This document shows, in pieces, positions 1-11,182 of a DNA stretch of 64,000 bases. The notes beneath the pieces are model-generated. The model searched no databases. It was not told the origin of the DNA and was given only the letters and a program-made list of their open reading frames with translations. The position numbers and the translations under genes were made by a program. Location of the stretch: positions 558,001 through 622,000 of the forward strand of contig JANATG010000009.1 of the NCBI GenBank assembly GCA_029449235.1, given 5' to 3'. Within the stretch, counting starts at the first letter, position 1. The number at the start of each line of letters is the position of its first letter. This DNA is from Linnemannia schmuckeri. Taxonomy: Eukaryota; Mortierellomycota; Mortierellomycetes; Mortierellales; Mortierellaceae.

Positions 1-588
1 ATACAACGAACCTTTACTTCCTTCATTTCATGGTCCATGAAGCCTTCTTCATTTGATACTCCACGCATTTCCAAACCGAGCCACTTACCCCTCTCAGACT
101 AGAAATGCAAGTATGCAAAGTATCGTAGCCAAATATCATTCTAAGCGACTCGATTGCAACAATTGATCCTCCAATTAATCTATTCACCCGTTCGTGTGCG
201 TGAGGAGGAAATCCTTTCACTTCAACCAACGGCCGAAAAAGGGAACTAACAACATGGTTCCTCTTTCTCAACCGAATCTTGTGCATATGGTCAGCAGGCA
301 CCTCCCCTCCCTCTTTCTCCGGTGATCGTCTCCGTTTCAGAGACTAGCGCGATGCAAAAATGAGGATTCGTTGTGGAAGAAAAAGGTTCGAGCATAGAAG
401 AACAAACAAACAAACAAACACGCGAGCAAAATGAAAGCAGTGGTCCTTCTCAAAACCTGCTCGTTCTGTTTGGTCAAAACGAAATTGACATTGACATGTC
501 ACTTCTTTTTCGTGCACGAGAGCTGTATGGAAAATAACATCTATTTGATGACATGACATGGCGACTAAAGAAAGAAACAATGAGGAGA
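1..588. other. no gene recognised; 3' flank of the OS-9 gene
   Basis: A 92-codon frame at 23-301 on the minus strand has no recognisable motif and may be chance. The stretch holds AAAC repeats near 405-420 and otherwise ordinary AT-rich sequence, probably the 3' untranslated region and terminator of the OS-9 gene that ends at 589. Confidence 0.5.
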
Positions 589-2720
589 CTAGAGCTTGGC
601 TTGAGCATCACTCTTCTTCTCCTTAGTTTCCTCACTCTTTCCCCGTCCCTGCTTCTGTTTCTCCTCGGCAGTGTTCGCATTCGTGGTCGTGTCCGCATTT
701 CTGATCACTTTCAATATCTCCAGCAGCGTGGGAGCATCGATAGTTGCAAACTTGATATTGTTTAAGTGTCCCTGTTGCTCCTTATTGGCGGCAGCGGTGA
801 CTTCCTGTCCGTCCTTTGTCTTCTGCTTCAGCTTCTTCTCGTGCTCTGCCGATGCCTCGACCTCTTCGGTGCTACCAAAGATCGCGTCGATGAAATCCCT
901 GTCATTCTTGGCCTTCTCCTGTTCTTCCTTACTTAACTCGTCCAGATGGCCGCTATCCTTTCCTATGAGCATATTCTCAAATCTCTCATACACCGCTCTA
1001 TCCTCCGGAGACATCATGGCCTTAAGGTTCTCAGAGAGGGCCTCGTACTGCGCCAAGACTTCCTCGAGTTGCTTTTGAGCGTTGATATCGTTGGCCTGCT
1101 TGGCAAATCCGAGGATATCTTCAAGGGTGGTGAAAACTGTTGGCTGTGAATCTTTTCCTGCTTCTCCTGCTGCTGCTGCTCCGTCCTGTTGCGTCTGGTG
1201 TTGGTGTGATTGTTGCCGTGGTACCTGGCCGATTTTGATTTGTGCGTTGTGGTCCTGAAAGATTCCTGCGGCTCCGTCAATAGCCTCAGGAACGTTGGCC
1301 TTCAGCTTTAGGTATTGCTCGTCCGAGACGATGCCTCTACACTCGATCTTATTGGCCTCTGGAGTGGGGACGCTTTCAAAGGCGGGATCCTTGCACAAGT
1401 TTGGCGAGTAGATCACCATGATGTAGTTGCAGATCGAAGGCTCCATTACCACCTGAATTCTGTCACCAAACGGCGCGCATTGGAACTAGCATTTTGATTA
1501 GGTAAAGTTGAAAAACCAGATAAGTAACTTGATATGGTTCACATAAACGCTCTGCGTCTGGTACCCTGTACCACAAAAAAAAAAAAAAAAAGGCTTACCT
1601 GGACCTCGACTTTACGAGGCTGCCCTGTCTCCTTGCAAATGTCTCCATTCTCCCAGCGTTGGACGAGATACTTGCGCTCGTTGCTCACCTCCAGTTCTGT
1701 AGTGGTGGCAGTTGACTCGACAACAGATGACGAGGGCGACCGCTGCTGGAGAGCGGCCTCGTTGCTGGTCTGAGCCTGGTCGTTATTGATCTTCTCAGAT
1801 TGATATTTTGCCAGGACATAGGTGTTCGCTGGTGTGTCAGGCACCCACTGACCGTTCGACTGGATTGCGTGGTATTGGCGAATGGACCTTTTATGGCAGT
1901 ACTCGTATGTCCAAAAGTCACGTTTCTATAACATGGACGACCATTTTTTTTTGGGAAGATTGAGTTAAATGGTTGACAAGAGAGCGTACCAACAAACTTA
2001 TCTCGTAACGCACACCATAACAATATCACCATCTCTGTTCCCTCTTAATTATTCTTCATCGGTTCTTCCACTTTTTTGTTCACTTAGTTGTCTTGTCCTA
2101 TTATCTCATTGTATCGACGTATTCTCAAAGTGAATTTTTACCATGTAGAGACAAGGCAGGGAAAGATGATCGAGCAGTTCCAGACCGCGCTGGATACTCC
2201 GACGCTCCTCCTCCTTAATCTCCTGTGGTGTCAATTGGGGAGACGCCTTGACCTCGTGGACCAACTTAGGCGGGATCATACATGACCAGCGCATCCCGTC
2301 CGCATCGGTCATCACAACGGTCGAGGGAGACTCGTGAATTGTCTCCTGTTGTTGTTCCCGATCCTGTGTCTCTGACTTTGTCGTCTCAATCTGCGCCTGG
2401 CCGTGCCTTTGCTATTTCGGATAATAAAATTAACGCACATCGTGGTTAGAATGATTGTAAAGACTCTTTGGAAAGTAATAAGGAAGCTGGGTTAGCTGGG
2501 TTACCTTTCGACGGTGTGTGTTGGGGCGAGAGGTAACAAAAGAGGCGGGAACGACTTCCTTGAGGAACTGGACGTCATACTGAGGGTGAGCGAGGAGGTC
2601 GTTATAGACAAAGTTGACAGAGAATGCTTCTGTCTGGGGGACGCCCAGCAAGACGACAGCTCCGATGGTTGCGCAGACTAGGATGGCACCCTTTGTGGGC
2701 GATAATGTCTTGATTCGCAT
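589..2720 (-). CDS. YOS9: Yos9/OS-9-type ER quality-control lectin
   Basis: Four exons join in frame: 2720-2505, 2411-2142, 1925-1599 and 1485-589, giving about 569 residues. I chose the Met at 2720 because it opens a hydrophobic signal peptide (about residues 1-34); an in-frame Met at 2834 would bury it. The MRH (mannose-6-phosphate receptor homology) domain spans roughly 155-300. It shows CLYM, FWTYEYC, RQYH, W-ENGDICKETGQPR, FQC and EPSICNYIMVIYSP, the Cys spacing and Gln/Arg/Glu/Tyr sugar-binding pattern of the family. OS-9 proteins bind trimmed N-glycans on misfolded proteins in the ER lumen and pass them to the Hrd1 ubiquitin ligase (family knowledge). The C-terminal half is acidic and helical and ends DAQAKL, so the HDEL-type ER retention signal of yeast Yos9 is absent or degenerate. 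It is divergent from DHH1. Confidence 0.88.
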
Positions 2721-3882
2721 TGCGTTGCTTATGTTGTCCTTGTCCTTGCGCGATGTGTCGTGGAGGTTGTTTGTTGGTTGAACAAGAGATGCATGCGTTT
2801 GGTTATATTGTTTGCTGTTAAGTGAATGCAACATTCAAGAAACGGTGGTGGTTTGCTATTGGCCAATCAAAATCGATACGACAAAGTGGGTGCGTGTGAG
2901 CGGGCGCAAGGGTAGTGTGTATGTGTGGTGCGTGGAGGCGCACATAGGGACACAGCCAACAATCAAACCAGGAAGGAGAAGGTATCCCATCGCACTGTGA
3001 AGGGGGTTTCTTACAGTCTCTTTGCTCAGACTATCCATGGTCATGGATACATCTTGATAGGTAAGCATACATAGAAAGGGATAGTGAGTCTAAGGGGTGC
3101 CTTGGTTTGAGGCAATCGAGATGAATAAGACGTGTGGGTGACAGAGACAGTATCCCCTGGCCATTTGATTAAGGGTAACACACAACCAGAAGGCAAAACG
3201 TTTTTTTTTTCCCTCCCTCTTAACACTTTGTCTCCTTTGTGCGTGTATCTCCCTCCAACCCCTCGATTGATTGGTTTCGCTTGCCTGCCTTTTTTTTTTT
3301 TTTTTTTTTTTTTTTCTTTCTCTCTTTTCCCTTTTTTTCTTTCTTCCTTCTTCTCTCTTCCTCCTCCTCCTTCCTTCTCTCCTTCCCGCCTTCCCCTTCA
3401 TTACCTCCTCCTCTCTCACTTTCACTCTCTCCCACTCACTTACTCAATCGATCTCGATCAACAACAACAACAAATAAGCTAACAAGAACCAAAACCAACA
3501 ACCAGCGACTTAGGATCTGATCCTTTCCCAAAGTAAAATACTTCACCAGACCACGTACACTCCTAAAAAACCACACAAAAAAGATCTCTCACTCCCTCAT
3601 TTCACACGCGAAATACCTCCTCCTTACTACTGCAACTCCACCCACCACGACAACCATCCACCGCCACTTTTTATACTTTCTACTTTCTCCACCTACACTC
3701 TACCTCTCTTCACGCGCTCATTCTCTTTTTTCATTGAACAAAGCGACTCTTTCGTCACCACCTACTCCCTCTCACGCACTCACGCACTCACTTCCCCGCG
3801 CCTCTCTTGCTGAATAACAACCAGTTACAACAACACATCAACAAAACTTCACACACGCCTTCACACCAAACAAATCCCGACC
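2721..3882. promoter_or_regulatory. divergent promoter region between YOS9 and DHH1
   Basis: A 1.16 kb interval lies between two divergent start codons. The DHH1 side (3270-3880) is strongly pyrimidine-rich on the plus strand, including a 26-base T run at 3290-3315, and probably makes up the DHH1 core promoter and 5' leader. The YOS9 side has a palindromic CCAAT element. Reading frames here are low-complexity Phe/Ser/Leu strings and are not taken as genes. Confidence 0.6.
2858..2867. promoter_or_regulatory. palindromic CCAAT box (ATTGGCCAAT)
   Basis: The 10-base palindrome presents CCAAT on both strands, 138 bases upstream of the YOS9 start and in a divergent promoter. This is the usual site of the Hap2/3/5 (NF-Y) complex; binding here is inferred. 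Confidence 0.45.
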
Positions 3883-5993
3883 ATGGCCGCGAACCAACAA
3901 CCCATGGCGTAAGTGTCCTTTCTCACTCTAATTTAACTCTCGTTGATCGCAACAAGTGATTTCGATCTGCGGTACATGCATTCCTCACCTTGAGAAGAGA
4001 TGATCTTCAGTTCTGATCATGTGTTGTTAATATCCCTGGAGTTAACCCCTTTATTTTTTTCTCTATATTGTTTGTCCTGATCATCATCAGCCACGAGAAT
4101 GACAGTTGGAAGAAGCAGCTTAATCTTCCCACAAAAGACGAACGGCCCCAGACAGAGGTGAGCTTCTTTCTGAAAAGTCATTTTCAGCATACAAAATACG
4201 TGTGATGATGAATTAAAAAGGCAGTTGAACTAAAAAAATATTTCGTTTCTCTTCCTTGTTGCGGTTTCGGATCACTCCCCCACCTTGGACCTATTTCTCT
4301 ACTTCTTGCCTCTCCAGGACGTCACGGCAACCAAGGGCAACGAGTTCGAAGACTACTTCTTGAAGCGCGAACTGCTTATGGGCATCTTCGAGGCTGGCTT
4401 TGAACGCCCATCGCCTATCCAGGAAGAATCCATACCCATTGCCCTCGCTGGAAGAGACATCCTTGCCCGTGCAAAGAACGGAACCGGAAAGACCGCCGCC
4501 TTCGTCATCCCCTCACTCGAAAAGATCAACCTCAAAAAGAACAAAGTCCAGGCTCTCCTCCTTGTCCCCACCCGTGAGCTTGCCCTCCAGACAGCACAGG
4601 TCTGCAAGACCCTCGGCAAACACATGGGCGTCCAGGTCATGGTCACCACCGGAGGCACCACCCTCAAAGACGATATCATGCGTCTCGGTGAGACTGTCCA
4701 CATCATCGTCGGAACTCCCGGTCGTATCCTCGACTTGGCTGGCAAGGGCGTCGCCAACTTTAGCGAGTGCACAACCTTTGTCATGGATGAAGCCGACAAG
4801 CTCCTCAGTCCAGAGTTCACACCCATTGTCGAACAATTGCTCACCTACTTTCCTAAGGAACGCCAGATCATGCTTTACTCTGCCACTTTCCCTATGATCG
4901 TCAAGACTTTCAAGGTATGTCCCCACTCTTGTCACCTGAGCCAATCTGTATTTTCCGTGCTTACCAGTGAGCCCTTACTGTTTTTCTGGTCTTTGCTGAC
5001 AATCTGTCTCTTCACGTCCTTAGGATAAGCATATGGTCAAACCCTACGAAATCAACCTGATGGACGAATTGACTCTTCGCGGTGTTACTCAATACTATGC
5101 CTTTGTCGAGGAACGCCAAAAAGTTCACTGCCTCAACACTCTCTTCTCCAAGGTAGATAAACTCTCCCATAAATTCGCCTGCACTCGCTATTTACGCGTT
5201 TTACGCGTTCTTCCCAAGATCGCTGAACTGCTCCTTGATACAAATCTGACCTCATTCCACCATTATCTTTTTTCTACACCTAAAACAGCTCCAAATCAAT
5301 CAGTCCATCATTTTCTGCAACTCGACCAACCGTGTGGAACTTTTGGCTAAAAAGATCACAGAACTCGGCTATTCCTGCTTTTACTCTCATGCAAAGATGC
5401 TCCAATCACACCGTAACCGCGTATTCCACGATTTCAGGAACGGAGTCTGCCGTAACTTGGTCTGCTCGGATCTGTTGACCCGTGGTATCGATATCCAGGC
5501 TGTAAACGTCGTCATCAACTTTGATTTCCCCAAGAACGCCGAGACCTACCTTCATCGTATCGGTCGTAGTGGTCGTTTCGGTCACTTGGGTCTGGCTATC
5601 AACCTGATCACTTACGAAGATCGCTTCAACCTTTACAAGATCGAGCAGGAGCTTGGAACTGAAATCCAGGCCATCCCACCTGTCATTGACAAGCGTCTCT
5701 ACGTCGCCCCCTCTGCCTTGGATCAGCCCGAGAACGAACAGCAGCAACAGCAGAAGCGTTTGCAGTATAACCCACAGCAGCAACAGCAACAACAACAACA
5801 TCAGCAGCAACATCAACACCAGCAGCAACAACATTTCCATCAACAACAACAGATGGCCCATCATATGTATCAACAGCAACAACAAATGAACCACCAGCAA
5901 CAACAACACTTTCACCAGCAGCAGCAGTTCCACCAGCAGCAGCAGCAAAGGCCACAGCCGCCACCACAGTTGCAGCAACAGCAGCGTCGCTAG
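3883..5993 (+). CDS. DHH1: DEAD-box RNA helicase Dhh1/DDX6
   Basis: Five exons: 3883-3908, 4091-4157, 4318-4914, 5024-5152 and 5289-5993, about 507 residues. The start MAANQQPMAHEND runs into the Dhh1 signature WKKQLNLPTKDERPQTEDV. Visible helicase motifs are the Q motif (FERPSPIQEESIP), motif I (AKNGTGKT, 83-90), PTREL, TPGRI, the DEAD box (MDEAD, 187-191), SAT, and motif VI (HRIGRSGRFG). Dhh1 is a cytoplasmic P-body helicase that couples translational repression to decapping with Pat1, Edc3 and the Ccr4-Not complex (family knowledge). The tail after about residue 415 is Gln/His-rich, longer and more Gln-dense than the helicase core needs, and likely promotes condensate assembly (inference). 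The 5' leader is long and CT-rich. Confidence 0.96.
5735..5990 (+). repeat. CAG/CAA-rich tract encoding the poly-Gln tail of Dhh1
   Basis: Interrupted CAG/CAA/CAT codons encode a Gln/His-rich C-terminus. The mixed codons argue for selection on the protein rather than a pure slipping microsatellite. Confidence 0.85.
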
Positions 5994-6878
5994 TGTGCCT
6001 ACAACTCTTGTATTATTTGAACCCCTCTAAGGAAACGAGCTCGTCGGCGTTAGGACGAGATTTTTTTTTTTTTTTTTTTTTTTTTTAACGGACCTTACTT
6101 TTTTTTTTTGTTGACTTCTTTGTTCCATTCCTTCGTTCACTTTTATCATGAACAGACTCTAGCACTTTACTACATTGACTTTTAAAACGGTCGAACGAGA
6201 AGAGGAACACAAGGACGATCATTTTTTTTTTATCTTTGTTCCATGAAGATTTTTTCCTTTTTTTTTTCTTTTTTTCTTTTTTTCTTTTTTCTTTTTTTTT
6301 TTTTCAGCGCGACCTCCCTACTCATGAACACGCAAGTTGTAAATAAACACCCAATTTGTTCGCGCTACTGAAAATACGTTGAATAACGAATCATGCTGAA
6401 TGAGCATTCATGTGATCTTGGATAGCAGTAAAGTAGAAGAAGAGGTTATCCCTTCGTCTGTCGCGAGCCACATATCCCACCCGCAAAAATTGGAAGCGAA
6501 AAAGCTTCCGAAACAGACGAAGGGATAGCAAACGCTTTTAACAGCCAGTCAGAAATGATTTGAGCCGCTTCGACAAGAGGCCAAACGAAATGGCCTTGAA
6601 TTTAGAATCGCGTTGGGAATGAGGACACATCCGGCCAATAAAGAGGCCAAGAAATAGGTGAATAAGGGACCTGGCAGCATTAGGAAAGAGGACACAAACC
6701 CGCCAACCAAAGCATTAACCCACCAGGATCGCTTCAACAAAGGCCAGACAAGAGGCCAATAATTGTTCTATCTTTGTCCGCACATCTCAAAGTAAACATC
6801 AACTACTGTAACTGTAATAATAAATAAGTTTTTATATTTTTACGAGTTTTGCTTCTGTACACGACAACTTTTCTCTAT
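5994..6878. other. convergent 3' intergenic region with T-tracts
   Basis: This interval lies between the ends of DHH1 (+) and the Nvj2 gene (-). It has several T-runs (6061-6086, 6222-6305), probably 3' untranslated and terminator sequence, then a 15-bp inverted repeat at 6447-6527 and imperfect AGAGGCCA/AAGGCCA copies at 6570-6765. A 63-codon frame at 6549-6740 (-) has two hydrophobic stretches but no known motif. Confidence 0.5.
6447..6527. repeat. 15-bp perfect inverted repeat with nested hairpin
   Basis: The arm at 6447-6461 (TATCCCTTCGTCTGT) is the exact reverse complement of 6513-6527. Inside lies a second inverted pair, GGAAGC/GCTTCC around 6492-6509. The 81-base unit could be the ends of a small degenerate inverted-repeat element or a folded RNA. 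No target-site duplication is obvious. Confidence 0.6.
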
Positions 6879-9027
6879 TTAAGAAACGGAATGAATATTC
6901 ATAGCAACACCATTATTCATAAACTGCGGCTCGACATGACACTGCGTCGTCGAATCGGGCTGCTGCAGGATCGATTGGTGTTCAGGGATGTACTGGCGTA
7001 ACGAAGGCGGGCGGTTCCCAGGACCAGGACCAGGAGAAGGTGACGATCCAACTTGCAAAGGACTACTGGCACCGTTAACACTGTGGACGCTGTTGAGACT
7101 GTTGATCGAGAGACGGTTTGGGTTGATCGTAGGCGGGCCTTGGATACTCGACGACCGACTCCGGCCTCCGAACCCTCCAGCTCCAAGCATCAGGCCCATG
7201 GATTCCGAGACGAGCGTCGCAGTTGTCGAAGAGGCTGGCGTGCTTCTTCCACCTCCTACAAAACCCGCCATGACCCTCTCACGATCTGACATCGGCGACG
7301 ACGGCACTTCATCAGATCGAGGCTGAGGCTGAGGGGTGGGTTCCGAATTAGAATACGACGCCAATGAGGACAAGTTCGGGGAGGATTCAAACTTTTGCCG
7401 GAACTGTGGTTGATATGCCGAGAGGAGTGCATTAGGCGACGACGTCGTGGGCGCTCGAGCATCTTCCAGATCCAGACCTCCATGATACAACGACCCCGAG
7501 TGTCCACTCATTCCTCTGCTACTTGGCCCACCTGATCCACTATCGCCATAGTCGTCCATATCCTCGCCGTTCAACATGAACCCGTTCGGCCCGCCGTTGT
7601 CGCCGTCATGAGGATGCTGTTGCAGGAGATCATCCTCATCATGCAAGAACTGTCCGATCCCGTTCGAAGAATAGTTTGGGTGGAGGTATGAGGATCCACC
7701 GGAATGCGCGCCCTTGGTATGCTTCTTCCGGAACCCCTTGAGCATCTTGCCGAGCGAGAACTTTTCCTTGTGGTGTGGGTTATCGCCCATCATCGAGTTG
7801 GAATGAATACTGCTCCCATTGTTGTTGCTGTATCCATAGATTGACGGCGGTTGATTGCTGCCATCCCACTGTCCATTAACGTTGGCAGTATAACTCGAGC
7901 CCGTGTCTCCAGAATCCCTCGAATGAACCGACGCTCTATCACCGTCCATCTGCTGCTGTTGCTGTTGATTCTGCTGTTGACGCTCTTGTCTCTCCTTCTC
8001 CCAGTTCTTCAACTTGTCCTTCAGCTTCTTCTTCTCCTTGCTCGTAACCTTGGACCCCTCCAGCCCTGCGGGTTGGTATTCTGTGATCCCGTAATGGCTA
8101 TAGTGCTCCTCCATTGTCCGGACAGCTTCAATGTTCGGGAACTGCTGTTGCGCATTGCTTGGGTTAAGTCCCATAGAGGTTCCTGTAGAATACGAGAGTG
8201 TGATACTGGGGTCAAGTGATCCTCGTCTCTGGTGGATTGTCGATGGTGGTGATAGACTGCCATTATTTGCGCTGGCTGTGCTATTATTATTGTTCCCGTT
8301 CGAGTTGCCATTGGTGAAGTTGTTGCTGTTGCCGTTACTATTACTGCTGTTGTCGTTATTACTGTTGTTGTTATTACTGATGTTGTGTTTCCGGTTGAAC
8401 AGCCAACTATGAGTCGTCGTCGTAGTGCTTGTTGCGTTGACAGTCGTCGAATTGTTACTGTTCCCAGGAGTCGCATCTGGGGCAGTACCAGAAGCACTTG
8501 TGGCAGCAGTAGTAGTAGAGTTCAGACTAGCTCCAAACCCGTAATCAGAGACCTCGATTCCGCATCCCCCTGGAACATGCAACGTCCGCGTGAACATCTC
8601 CTCAGGGGATTCGACAATCGGTCGCTGGTGGGTATGCTCGCCATTTAGCCGCATCGGATCGTCATCCAAGGAGCTGAAGACTGGGTGCGGGTTTCCTGCT
8701 TGATTGTTGCTGCCGCCGTTATTGGGGTGATTGCTGGCGTAGGTATAGTTTCGCTGCAACACTTCGTCACCCAAAGAGGCATGCGATCGAGACCCAGGGG
8801 CATACTTGTAGATCGTAGGCGAAGCGACAGAATCTGCACGGGGTCGGACTCGAACTTCTCCTGGGAGATCCATAGCTGTCCGTGGACTATTGGCGCCAGC
8901 GCTGTTGCTGTGGTGATGGTAGGGCTCTGTTACGTCGATCGTCGCAGAGCGCATGGCCGGGCTGTGTGTCTGAGGTGTCCCCAAAAGGTTCTTTGTTTGC
9001 TGCTGCGACATTGGGTGGGTGTTGTGA

Positions 9028-9101
<74 letters not shown>

Positions 9102-11182
9102 TTGGAACTGTTGCTGCTGGTTTGGATTGGGTGTCGGATCAGCAGTCCCGCCAGGCTGGATCTCCTCGCCAAAGATACCTCCAACGCCATCGGTGTCTGA
9201 AAATGGAATGTCATCCATGTTGGGGAGGACCATGGTCTCTGCAATCGCCTCCAGCATCTTGTTCTCGATCGCCTTGATGATCAGGTTCGACTTGATGTGC
9301 TTGTCTGAGACCACGGGCTCAATCTTCATCTCGACCTGGGGCTTGTGATAGAATCCGTACCAGATTCGGTTACATGGTGGGGGCTTGATCCAGACCTGGA
9401 CACGACCCTCGAGGCGAACAAGAGTCATCACCAGGACGAGGGACACCTTGATGGGCTGAATCTTCTTGGTGACTGTGACGACAGCCTCGGCCTCGACCTC
9501 TGCACGGAATCCTCCCTGGTAAAGTAGACTGAGATCCATCACCATATCACCGTTGGGTTTCAGGGCCAGAAGTTTGGGTCGGGTGACCAGGGGCACGCCG
9601 TCGCCGAGATTGACAGATTTCATCCGCATGTCGTTGAGAAAATTAGGGAGGCGAACACGCGACAATTTGTCGACCATCTTTTGAAAGACCATATCCTTGA
9701 CCTGAGGAGTCTTGTAAACGCCGAGGAACATCCGTCCGAGAAGGGCATTCAGCCATGCTGCCTGAAACTGATGCTCGTTGGAATGAATCGTCCGGATCAG
9801 GGTGTTCATTGCCGATTTGTCAAACAGTGTCGAGTCCTGATGATTTTATCCCCCCAAGAATGGTCATATCATTCCATTTAAAGAAACAGCAAAAAAGTGC
9901 GGGGCAACCAGGTTGGCACAGAGTCGGATACGTAGGATAACGCACACAAAAGCGTTGGAATGGTAGTGAGCATCATTGTTGAGCACGCAGGGGAGCCAGG
10001 GGCAAGCAACAATCAAAGAAAAATACAGAAAGAGAGAGAGAAAAGAAAAAAAAAATACGGGGATTAGAAGGAGGTGCTTTTTTGTTTTTTTGGTCTCAGT
10101 CAGTTCACTGAGGATCGGGTCATAATTTAGGGCGCGCCTAATATAGGGCTGCAGCAATCATTCATTTAGTTGAGCTCTCACACGCAGGCGACAAGCATAC
10201 AAACGACAGACAAACTTACCCGCTTTGGGATTTCTCGAATGAAAGAACGGTTGGGCTTGAGCTTTGAGCAACGCAGCAATGTAAAGTAGAGATCTTCCTT
10301 GTCGATGCAGCTCACCATGGACAGGTAATAGTCCTTGGACGACGAAAGACTGTTCTCCGAGCTCGCTGTCGACCGCCGAGTGTGATGAGACGTCGTCGAA
10401 GCCAGCGAAGCAGGACCTCCAGAAGCTTGGTACTTGAGCCAGATCGGGTTTCGTTTCGAAAAGATGTGTCCGTCTTTTTGATGTCCTGGCACTGACACTT
10501 GATAATTGGGTAGTGTGATGACGCCCAGACACTCCTGCACAAGTTCGTTTTCGTAAATAAACATGGTCGCTCCTTTGATGACAGCGTATTTCGAATCCTT
10601 GAATCGAGCTTGGAGACATGGTGGGAGCGAGAGGTGAGGGTTCTGGGTGTCGAGATAGGTGAATCGAGGGTCTTGTGCTACTGCTCCTGCTCCAAAAGAT
10701 CCAGCGATCCCTTGACCAAGTCCTCCTTCATCCAGGGGTCCGCCGACATAGTTGTTGCTGCCATTGCCGCCGTTGCCGCTGGAATGTCCGTTCTTCTTCT
10801 TGTTCACTTTCTGAAAGTTGGGCTCAATGATCCGATGGTCGACCTCTGGTATCCGCTTGACCGAGATCCAGCCTGCAAACTGATATTGAGGGTCGAGGTG
10901 TTCGGGCATTAAACCCATTCCGGCTAATCCGTTGCCGTTGGGTCCGCCAGCGTTTGGTCCGTTGCCTGACGATCGCAGGCCGCCCAAGTAGGATGCGTAG
11001 AGGGCCGAGGGCATGTCCTCGAGGTCGAGCTCTAGCTCCTTTTCCTTGATCCGCTCTTGTTCGAGCTCCCGCCGCACTTTCTCTTTGTGCGATTCGGAAT
11101 AGGTGAAGAAGTAGTATGCTCCGGCCAGGATACTCAGCGGTAGAAATAGGACTCCGCAGAGAAATCCGTATATGAATCCCAT
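6879..11182 (-). CDS. NVJ2: Nvj2-type SMP- and PH-domain lipid-transfer protein
   Basis: Two exons, 11182-10220 and 9836-6879, join in frame to about 1306 residues. The N-terminus is a transmembrane anchor (MGFIYGFLCGVLFLPLSI, residues 1-28) followed by a charged segment. Next comes a PH-like region (to about 320: KYAVIKGATMFIYENE, then SMVSCIDKEDLYFTLL). The SMP domain follows (about 330-560: AAWLNALLGRMFLGVY, PLVTRPKLLALKPNGDMVMD, RVQVWIKPPPCNRIWYGF). Nvj2 and metazoan TEX2 sit in the ER membrane and move ceramide and other lipids at ER-Golgi or nucleus-vacuole contacts (family knowledge). After the SMP domain come a pure Gln run and a 700-residue Ser/Asn/Gly-rich disordered tail, much longer than yeast Nvj2. 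The intron is 383 bases. Confidence 0.92.
9028..9119 (-). repeat. (GCAACA)n poly-Gln microsatellite in the Nvj2-type gene
   Basis: About a dozen near-perfect CTGTTG repeats on the plus strand read as alternating CAG/CAA codons on the coding strand and give a pure Gln run just after the SMP domain. The regular hexamer suggests length variation between strains. Confidence 0.9.

Noticed and set aside
23..301. 92-codon minus frame at the window edge
   Set aside because: No recognisable motif and no supporting exon inside the window; a partial gene cannot be excluded.
5406..5978. Leu-rich 190-codon minus frame
   Set aside because: Antisense of the Dhh1 poly-Gln tail. Similar Leu- or Ala-rich frames opposite the NVJ2 and RING Gln tracts were dropped for the same reason.
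6549..6740. 63-codon minus frame with two hydrophobic stretches
   Set aside because: Short, no family motif, placed in repeat-containing intergenic sequence; the chance of a random open frame is high.
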